This document shows, piece after piece, positions 1 through 5,269 of a DNA stretch of 7,120 nucleotides. Source of the stretch: Gammaproteobacteria bacterium (GTDB lineage: Bacteria; Pseudomonadota; Gammaproteobacteria; Pseudomonadales; Azotimanducaceae); assembly GCA_002712135.1 (NCBI GenBank), contig PASO01000003.1:17369-24488 (forward strand). The letters are read 5' to 3'. Position 1 is the stretch's first letter, and every line of letters begins with the position of its first letter. The translations under genes and the position numbers were made by a program. The notes beneath the pieces were generated by a model, which saw only the letters and a program-made list of their open reading frames with translations, did no database searches and was not told the DNA's origin.

Positions 1-1401
1 GTAGAGTTTCTTCAAGATCCCGCGAAGTTCCAACGGCTTGGTGGAAGAATCCCCAGAGGAATACTGATGGTAGGCCAGCCCGGTACGGGTAAAACCCTTC
101 TGGCCAGAGCGATAGCAGGTGAAGCGAGAGTGCCGTTTTTCTCCATCTCAGGATCCGATTTTGTTGAGATGTTTGTTGGTGTCGGTGCGTCCAGAGTAAG
201 AGATATGTTTGACCAAGCGAAAAAGCAAACACCCTGCATCATATTCATTGACGAAATTGACGCGGTTGGACTACACAGGGGCGCTGGTCTGGGTGGCGGT
301 CATGATGAGCGAGAACAGACCCTAAACCAGTTGCTGGTGGAAATGGACGGGTTTGATGGCAATGAAGGCATCATTGTTATTGCATCTACGAACAGACCTG
401 ATGTACTTGACCCTGCACTCTTGAGGCCCGGCAGGTTCGATCGACAGGTTGTTGTGTCATTGCCTGATATACGTGGGCGGGAGCAGATTTTGAAAGTTCA
501 TATGCGCAAAGTACCATTGGCCGGCGACGTGGAACCTGCCGTTATTGCGCGTGGAACTCCGGGCTTCTCCGGTGCTGACTTAGCCAACGTAGTGAATGAA
601 GCCGCATTATTTGCTGCCCGAAAAGACAAAAGAACGGTAGCTATGGCTGAGTTTGATCAGGCCAAAGACAAGATCATGATGGGTGCAGAACGGAAAAGCA
701 TGGTCATGTCTGAGAAAGAAAAGCGGAATACGGCATACCATGAGGCTGGGCATTGTATTGTGGCTTATCTCGTTCCTGAGCATGATCCCAGCTACAAGGT
801 AACGATTATTCCAAGAGGACGAGCGCTGGGTGTCACGATGTTTTTGCCGGAAGAAGATCGTTATTCGTTAAGTAAGCGATCAATTGTTAGTCAGATTTGC
901 TCCCTATTTGGCGGAAGAATCGCAGAGGAACTCACGCTCGGTCTTGATGGTATTACGACAGGAGCCGCCAATGACATTGAGCGAGCAACCAAAATGGCAC
1001 GTGCGATGGTGACCAAGTGGGGCTTATCGGAAGAGCTTGGCCCGCTGATGTATGACGAAGAAGATGAAGAGGTATTCCTGGGAAAATCGGCAGGAGCGAC
1101 GAGATCAACTGTCTCGGTAGATACCGCAAGCAAAATTGATAGGGAAGTTAGGTCAATCATTGATGAGGCGTATGCAACTGCGAAGAGACTGTTGGAGGAG
1201 AATCGCGATAAGCTGGATATAATGGCTGAGACACTGCTTGAGTATGAAACCATTGATCGTGATCAGATCGATGACATTATGGATGGAAGAAAACCTCGAC
1301 CTCCTGAAGATTGGGATGACAAGGGACCTGCATCACCCACTTCCGAGCAGCCCAAAACGCGCCCTCCCGGACCCGTTGGAGACCCTGCAGCAGATCACTA
1401 A
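1..1401 (+). CDS. ftsH: ATP-dependent zinc metalloprotease FtsH (5' end outside window)
   Basis: Membrane-anchored AAA+ protease that unfolds and degrades misassembled membrane proteins and some unstable cytosolic regulators. The reading frame is open from the first base, so the gene starts upstream. 466 residues are visible; the family is about 640 residues, and the missing part should contain both membrane helices and the periplasmic domain. In the visible numbering: Walker A GQPGTGKT at 25-32, pore motif FVGVGA, Walker B with D84/E85, second region of homology with arginines 142 and 145 (RPGRFDRQ), and zinc site HEAGH at 247-251 with a likely third ligand D325. The C-terminal tail is proline-rich and probably disordered. 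Oddities: Q where the Walker A motif usually reads GPPGTGKT, and L91 where VGRxRGAG usually has Arg. TAA stop at 1399, 9 nt before folP. Identity is certain; only the 5' end is missing. Confidence 0.98.
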   Translation, partial: VEFLQDPAKFQRLGGRIPRGILMVGQPGTGKTLLARAIAGEARVPFFSISGSDFVEMFVGVGASRVRDMFDQAKKQTPCIIFIDEIDAVGLHRGAGLGGGHDEREQTLNQLLVEMDGFDGNEGIIVIASTNRPDVLDPALLRPGRFDRQVVVSLPDIRGREQILKVHMRKVPLAGDVEPAVIARGTPGFSGADLANVVNEAALFAARKDKRTVAMAEFDQAKDKIMMGAERKSMVMSEKEKRNTAYHEAGHCIVAYLVPEHDPSYKVTIIPRGRALGVTMFLPEEDRYSLSKRSIVSQICSLFGGRIAEELTLGLDGITTGAANDIERATKMARAMVTKWGLSEELGPLMYDEEDEEVFLGKSAGATRSTVSVDTASKIDREVRSIIDEAYATAKRLLEENRDKLDIMAETLLEYETIDRDQIDDIMDGRKPRPPEDWDDKGPASPTSEQPKTRPPGPVGDPAADH

Positions 1402-1410
1402 CGCATTTTT

Positions 1411-2241
1411 ATGAATTCGAAACTCGCGACACTACTTGACCAGCGAAGGCCGCTGGTTATGGGGGTTCTTAATGTCACTCCAGATTCATTTTCTGATGGC
1501 GGTTGCTATCACGATCATCATGCAGCAATAGATCATGCGCGGGCTATGTTGGATCAGGGTGTGGACATTGTGGATATCGGCGGTGAGTCTACGCGGCCTG
1601 GCGCCGATCCGGTTTCGAAAGAGACGGAATTAGGAAGGGTAATGCCCGTTATTGAGAGTCTGAGAGGTCAGACTGACGCGTGTATTTCTGTAGATACGAG
1701 CACACCGGAGGTTATCGAACAGGCAGCGGCTGCTGGGTGCGATCTAATCAACGACGTTCGAAGTTTAACTCAAGGAGACGCCTTGTCGGTCGCCTCGTCT
1801 ACTATGTTGCCTGTGTGTTTGATGCACATGCAGGGAGATCCAAAGACAATGCAGGACTACCCATCCTACGGGAACCTAATCGATGAAGTCTGTGCATACT
1901 TCAGTGAGCGTATTGCCGCTTGTGAACGCGCGGGAATATCAAGGGAAAGATTGATTCTTGATCCGGGATTTGGATTTGGCAAGACATCGGAGCACAACCT
2001 TACGTTGATCAATAGACTGAAACAGTTGGATTGTTTCGGATTGCCCATTCTGGTGGGGCTTTCGAGGAAGAGTACTATAAGTAAAATCGTCGGCAACTAT
2101 GAATCGCTTATGGCAGGCAGTATAGCGGGTGCGTTACTTGCAGTCGCAAACGGCGCGACGATCGTACGTGTTCATGATGTAAGGGAGACGGTTGCTGCTT
2201 TGAAGATTGCGGCCTCAATACAAAGAGAGAGGCTAATATGA
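1411..2241 (+). CDS. folP: Dihydropteroate synthase
   Basis: Cytosolic enzyme of folate synthesis that joins 6-hydroxymethyl-7,8-dihydropterin pyrophosphate to p-aminobenzoate to form 7,8-dihydropteroate; it is the sulfonamide target. It has 276 residues, a normal length for this TIM-barrel family. The motifs appear in order: [14 protein letters not shown] (18-31), ESTRPG (59-64, the mobile pABA loop), SVDT with D95, IND with N114, DPGFGFGK (184-191), GLSRKS with K220, and RVHD with R253 and H255. These cover the known pterin, pABA and pyrophosphate contacts and all look intact. There is no convincing Shine-Dalgarno sequence before the ATG. The gene starts 9 nt after the ftsH stop, so translation is probably coupled to ftsH. 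Its stop overlaps the glmM start in ATGA. Confidence 0.98.
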   Translation: MNSKLATLLDQRRPLVMGVLNVTPDSFSDGGCYHDHHAAIDHARAMLDQGVDIVDIGGESTRPGADPVSKETELGRVMPVIESLRGQTDACISVDTSTPEVIEQAAAAGCDLINDVRSLTQGDALSVASSTMLPVCLMHMQGDPKTMQDYPSYGNLIDEVCAYFSERIAACERAGISRERLILDPGFGFGKTSEHNLTLINRLKQLDCFGLPILVGLSRKSTISKIVGNYESLMAGSIAGALLAVANGATIVRVHDVRETVAALKIAASIQRERLI

Positions 2242-3590
2242 GCGGCAGCGAAGAAGATAAGCGCTATTTTGGAACTGATGGAATACGTGGCCACGTAGGC
2301 GAGCCACCGATTACCCCTGAGTTTATGCTCAAGTTGGGATGGGCAGTGGGACGGGTTTTTTCAAGAACTGGTCGGGGACATATTCTTATCGGTAAGGACA
2401 CAAGAGTCTCCGGTTACATGTTCGAGTCCTCACTGGAAGCCGGTTTGGTGGCGGCGGGTGTTGATGTATCTCTTCTCGGACCGATGCCAACGCCTGCTAT
2501 CGCTTATCTCACGCGGACATTCAAGGCAAAGGCGGGCATTGTTATCAGTGCTTCTCATAACCCGTTTTATGACAATGGTATTAAGTTTTTTTCTGGCAAT
2601 GGCGAAAAACTTGACGACGCAGTAGAACTGGAAATCGAGAGTGAGCTAGACAGACCTATGCTGGTTGTTGAGTCAGATCAGATTGGAAAAGTGTCCCGCA
2701 TCAAAGATGCCGCAGGTCGATATATTGAGTTCTGCAAGAGCTGCTTTCCCACTTCCTTCAATTTGGAAGGATTCAAAATCGTCGTTGATTGTGCTCATGG
2801 TGCGACGTATCACATTGCACCCGATGTGTTTAAGGAGCTAGGCGCGAAAGTAATAGAGATGGGTACAGCGCCGGACGGCTTCAATATTAATGACCAAGTT
2901 GGTTCTACTTCTCCTGGAAAATTGGTGGAAGCGGTCACTGGTAATAATGCTGATTTAGGAATTGCGCTTGATGGGGATGGTGATAGGGTCATCATGGTTG
3001 ACGATCAGGGAGAGATAGTAGATGGAGACGAACTGCTACTTATTATTGCGCAGGCTAGGAGGTCAGCTGGTCGTTTAGTCGGAGGTGTTGTTGGTACGCT
3101 GATGAGTAACTTTGGGTTAGAGAAGGCGCTTGAGAGGGAAGCGATACCGTTTAAGAGGGCGCAAGTCGGTGATCGTTATGTGCTCTCGGAACTTTTGCGG
3201 AATCGTTGGGAGTTGGGTGGAGAATCGTCAGGGCACCTACTATGTCTTGACCTGACTTCTACGGGAGATGGCATTGTTTCAGCACTTCAAGTGGTTGGCG
3301 GGATGCTCCAGGAGAATAAATCTTTAAACGAACTTAAGCAGCTTATGATGAAGTATCCGCAGCATATGATAAATGTGAGGTGCCAGGAACGTATGGTGCT
3401 GGATGAGATCCCGCAGATTTGTGACGCTGTGAAGGCTGCGGAGATTGAACTTAAAGGCAAAGGTAGGGTGCTGTTACGTCCGTCAGGGACTGAACCTGTT
3501 GTGAGAGTGATGGTGGAAGGTGAAGATGTCGCCCAGGTCGAGAAACTCACCAATAAGTTGGCAGAAGTTGTAGAAGAATCAGTGGGATAG
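2238..3590 (+). CDS. glmM: Phosphoglucosamine mutase
   Basis: Converts glucosamine-6-phosphate to glucosamine-1-phosphate, which GlmU turns into UDP-GlcNAc for peptidoglycan and LPS. It has 450 residues, typical of the family. Seen in the sequence: YFGTDGIRG at the N-terminus, the active-site phosphoserine motif SASHNP with catalytic S106, the Mg-binding loop DGDGDR with D245, D247 and D249, the sugar-binding GGESSGH motif, and the phosphate-binding [10 protein letters not shown] motif (414-423). The N-terminus is about four residues longer than E. coli GlmM, so S106 corresponds to E. coli Ser102. The ATG overlaps the folP stop (ATGA), and a purine-rich AGAGAGAGG tract just upstream can serve as the ribosome binding site. 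Like its homologues, the enzyme probably has to be phosphorylated at this serine to be active. Confidence 0.98.
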   Translation: MSGSEEDKRYFGTDGIRGHVGEPPITPEFMLKLGWAVGRVFSRTGRGHILIGKDTRVSGYMFESSLEAGLVAAGVDVSLLGPMPTPAIAYLTRTFKAKAGIVISASHNPFYDNGIKFFSGNGEKLDDAVELEIESELDRPMLVVESDQIGKVSRIKDAAGRYIEFCKSCFPTSFNLEGFKIVVDCAHGATYHIAPDVFKELGAKVIEMGTAPDGFNINDQVGSTSPGKLVEAVTGNNADLGIALDGDGDRVIMVDDQGEIVDGDELLLIIAQARRSAGRLVGGVVGTLMSNFGLEKALEREAIPFKRAQVGDRYVLSELLRNRWELGGESSGHLLCLDLTSTGDGIVSALQVVGGMLQENKSLNELKQLMMKYPQHMINVRCQERMVLDEIPQICDAVKAAEIELKGKGRVLLRPSGTEPVVRVMVEGEDVAQVEKLTNKLAEVVEESVG

Positions 3591-3606
3591 CGGGCGCTAA
3601 CGTGGT

Positions 3607-3635
3607 TTGCATGTTCAAAATAAAGCCGTTACTAT
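3607..3635 (+). promoter_or_regulatory. Possible sigma-70-type promoter for tpiA-secG-tRNA-Leu
   Basis: The 81-nt gap between glmM and tpiA is the only real gap in the block. It contains TTGCAT (3607-3612) and TACTAT (3630-3635) separated by 17 nt. The spacing is ideal, but the boxes match the consensus at only about 3/6 and 4/6 positions. This is inferred by eye. The downstream genes could also simply be read through from ftsH-folP-glmM. Confidence 0.25.
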
Positions 3636-3671
3636 TTGCCGCCTTTTGCTGAGTGGCGCGGACTTAGAACA

Positions 3672-4424
3672 GTGAGAAAAGCATTCGTTGCTGGCAATTG
3701 GAAAATGAACGGCACTCGCGAAAGCGTGACGGAATTAGTTGCAACGGTTACTGAGAGTTCACCGTTTCAGTGTGAGACGCTGATATGCCCACCGACGATT
3801 TTTTTGCCGCACGTTTCGGGGTTGCTCGAAGGTAATTCAATAGTGCTTGGTGCACAGAACATTGACTCCCATCGAAGCGGCGCCTATACAGGCGAAGTAT
3901 CCGCGTCGATGGTTAAAGAATTTGGTTGCGAGTATGTGTTGGTGGGTCATTCCGAACGTAGAACTATGTTCGGTGAAACTGACAAAGACGTTGTAGCCAA
4001 GTATGGTGCGGTGCTTGATGCTGGGTTGATACCGATTCTTTGTGTGGGTGAAACCCTAGACCAGCGTAACGCCGGAAAGACCCGAGAGGTAGTATCAGGC
4101 CAGTTGGACGCAGTAATGCAGGAGTTTTCGCCGCAGGAGTTTTTTGCAGGGATAATTGCATACGAGCCGGTATGGGCAATTGGTACAGGTGAGACAGCCA
4201 CCCCGGAACTAGCGGGAGAGATCCACGGAAACATTCGAGCCATTCTTGGCGAGAAAGATGAGGATTTGGCTATACAAATGCGCGTTTTGTACGGTGGTAG
4301 TGTTAATCCGGCTAATGCGGCTGGATTGATGGCAGAGACGGATATAGATGGTGCCCTGGTAGGCGGGGCATCTCTGGTAGGTACTGATTTTGTTGCTATA
4401 TGTAAGGCGACAGAGGCAAATTAA
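3672..4424 (+). CDS. tpiA: Triosephosphate isomerase
   Basis: Cytosolic glycolytic and gluconeogenic enzyme that interconverts dihydroxyacetone phosphate and glyceraldehyde-3-phosphate. I choose the GTG at 3672. It gives MRKAFVAGNWKMNG, the usual family N-terminus, and a normal 250-residue protein. An in-frame TTG at 3636 would add 12 residues that look like upstream spacer. GGA at 3660-3662, 9 nt before the GTG, is a weak ribosome binding site. Catalytic residues are all present: K11 in GNWKMN, H93 in VGHSERR and E165 in AYEPVWAIGTG. The mobile loop 6 follows E165, and the phosphate-binding YGGSV and GALVGGASL motifs lie near the C-terminus. The stop shares one base with the secG start (TAATG). 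Its place between glmM and secG matches Pseudomonas-like genomes and differs from E. coli. Confidence 0.97.
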   Translation: MRKAFVAGNWKMNGTRESVTELVATVTESSPFQCETLICPPTIFLPHVSGLLEGNSIVLGAQNIDSHRSGAYTGEVSASMVKEFGCEYVLVGHSERRTMFGETDKDVVAKYGAVLDAGLIPILCVGETLDQRNAGKTREVVSGQLDAVMQEFSPQEFFAGIIAYEPVWAIGTGETATPELAGEIHGNIRAILGEKDEDLAIQMRVLYGGSVNPANAAGLMAETDIDGALVGGASLVGTDFVAICKATEAN

Positions 4425-4786
4425 TGGATTTGGACATAGTAGAAACTCTCATATTAGTAGCTCACGTATTGGCTGCGTTGGCTATTATTGGATTGATATT
4501 GATTCAGCATGGGAAGGGTGCAGATATGGGCGCTGGGTTTGGGGCGGGCGCATCTTCCACGGTATTTGGTAGCTCCGGTGCGGGTAATTTCCTAACCAAA
4601 GCAACGACCTGGATAGCAATAGGTTTTTTTCTGACTAGCTTTGCTCTGGCGTATTTCGCAAAGCAAAGGTCTGTTGAAGTCCGTGATTTAGGCATTCCGA
4701 AGATTATTCAGACTGAGGAGATCTCTACAGATTCCGTGGAAGTACCAGTCATCGAAACGACAGAGTCAGAGATTCCAGAGTTATAG
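4424..4786 (+). CDS. secG: Protein translocase subunit SecG
   Basis: Small inner-membrane subunit of the SecYEG channel that assists SecA-driven protein export. It has 120 residues. Two hydrophobic helices, roughly 8-27 and 61-79, flank the characteristic cytoplasmic loop, which is rich in Gly, Ala and Ser (GKGADMGAGFGAG, then SSTVFGSSGAGNFLTK). The tail beyond residue 80 is acidic and probably disordered, ending in SEIPEL; similar short acidic endings occur in other gammaproteobacterial SecG proteins. AGAGG about 8 nt before the ATG, inside the end of tpiA, is a reasonable ribosome binding site, and the 1-nt overlap suggests translational coupling to tpiA. Only 4 nt separate the stop from the tRNA-Leu gene. 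Confidence 0.96.
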   Translation: MDLDIVETLILVAHVLAALAIIGLILIQHGKGADMGAGFGAGASSTVFGSSGAGNFLTKATTWIAIGFFLTSFALAYFAKQRSVEVRDLGIPKIIQTEEISTDSVEVPVIETTESEIPEL

Positions 4787-4790
4787 TTTT

Positions 4791-4877
4791 GCCGAAGTGG
4801 TGAAATTGGTAGACACGCTACCTTGAGGGGGTAGTGGGGGAAACCCCGTGGAGGTTCAAGTCCTCTCTTCGGCACCA
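4791..4877 (+). tRNA. tRNA-Leu (anticodon GAG)
   Basis: An 87-nt class II tRNA that decodes CUC and CUU leucine codons. The acceptor stem GCCGAAG (4791-4797) pairs perfectly with CTTCGGC (4867-4873), followed by discriminator A and an encoded CCA (4875-4877). The D arm includes TTGGTAGAC. The anticodon stem CTACC/GGTAG (4818-4822 with 4830-4834) encloses the loop TTGAGGG, with GAG at 4825-4827. A long variable arm, GGGG-AAA-CCCC, follows as expected for leucine. The T arm is GGAGG-TTCAAGT-CCTCT, with one G-U pair. It lies 4 nt after secG, so it is probably cut from the secG transcript. This matches the leuU position after secG in E. coli. Confidence 0.97.
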
Positions 4878-5062
4878 AATATTTACTGACTATCACCACA
4901 GTTAAAAAAGAGTTTTCGCTTTAGACAAAGTAGCTGATTCGCTTCCAATATTTCAAACCCAGCAGTATTCCCTTGCGCAGCAAACGTTAAATGGCATTCG
5001 TCATGTAAGAATTTTGTGTCACTGGTTTTACCTAATCTTTGATTGGTGGTACGACTGGTGAC
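4878..5062. other. AT-rich spacer after tRNA-Leu, no gene seen
   Basis: A 185-nt stretch; one hand-counted line (4921-4980) is 43% G+C. I see no second tRNA, no rimP start, no strong GC-rich hairpin with a U-run, and no repeat of the tRNA-Leu 3' end. In related genomes a tRNA-Met and rimP are expected here, so the conserved order breaks in this interval. The promoter of the following small gene should be here, but no pair of boxes stands out. Confidence 0.5.
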
Positions 5063-5269
5063 ATGAAAACACTTTTACTTCTCCTAATACTGACAGCTTA
5101 CCCAATAGCTTGGGCAGAGTGTGTCATTGTTGACTGCGAGAATGGAAAGGGTACATACACTTGCTCGGATGGCCACAAATACGTGGGTGGGTTTCGACAG
5201 TATTTATTCGACGGAGAAGGAACATTTCCTATTTCCTTCTATGTAAAGGAAGATAGAGAATATGACTGA
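5063..5269 (+). CDS. Short exported MORN-repeat protein, possibly truncated
   Basis: A 68-residue predicted protein of unknown function. The ATG at 5063 is preferred over an in-frame TTG at 5039 because it places a clean signal peptide at the very start: Lys2, a Leu-rich core (4-10) and an AWA site with likely cleavage after A18. There is no lipobox. The mature part begins with three cysteines (C20, C25, C34), has a half repeat (GKGTYTCSDG, 28-37), and then one full MORN-like unit with YVGGF at 40-44 and DGEGTF at 50-55. MORN proteins usually carry several such units in tandem; here the pattern stops at residue 55 and 13 unrelated residues follow. It may be a remnant whose downstream repeats were lost when the next gene arrived. 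Its end overlaps the next start by 8 nt. That it is a real, translated gene is likely but not certain. Confidence 0.6.
   Translation: MKTLLLLLILTAYPIAWAECVIVDCENGKGTYTCSDGHKYVGGFRQYLFDGEGTFPISFYVKEDREYD
5215..5253 (+). promoter_or_regulatory. Mutually exclusive hairpins at the dikinase ribosome binding site
   Basis: The core TTCCTT (5233-5238) can pair with AAGGAA upstream (5217-5222; extendable to the 8-bp stem AGAAGGAA/TTCCTTCT, 5215-5222 with 5233-5240, 10-nt loop). It can also pair with AAGGAA downstream (5246-5251, 7-nt loop). The downstream copy is the likely Shine-Dalgarno sequence of the gene starting at 5262. The two pairings exclude each other, so the second would hide the ribosome binding site and the first would free it. 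The repeats are plain in the sequence; the switching role is inference, and both stems are short and AT-rich. Confidence 0.3.

Noticed and set aside
891..1253. 120-residue minus-strand ORF inside ftsH
   Set aside because: Low-complexity Ser-rich shadow of the strongly conserved ftsH frame, with no recognisable domain.
1680..1886. 68-residue plus-strand ORF inside folP
   Set aside because: Shadow in another frame of an intact, motif-complete folP.
3947..4243. Minus-strand ORFs inside tpiA (98 and 71 residues)
   Set aside because: Both mirror the conserved tpiA coding sequence and have no features of their own.
4390..4572. 60-residue plus-strand ORF across the tpiA-secG junction
   Set aside because: It overlaps both real genes in another frame and resembles nothing.
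2586..4630. Runs of seven T in glmM (2586-2592), tpiA (3799-3805) and secG (4624-4630)
   Set aside because: Each encodes in-frame Phe-rich sequence at a normal family position, and the frames continue intact. I see no programmed frameshift signal.
4708..4899. 63-residue minus-strand ORF containing LVPKRGLEPPRGFPH
   Set aside because: It is the antisense translation of the tRNA-Leu gene, a well-known class of false protein prediction.
4905..4935. Possible terminator after tRNA-Leu (AAAGAG...CGCTTT)
   Set aside because: The stem is short, AT-rich and has a mismatch, and no U-run follows.
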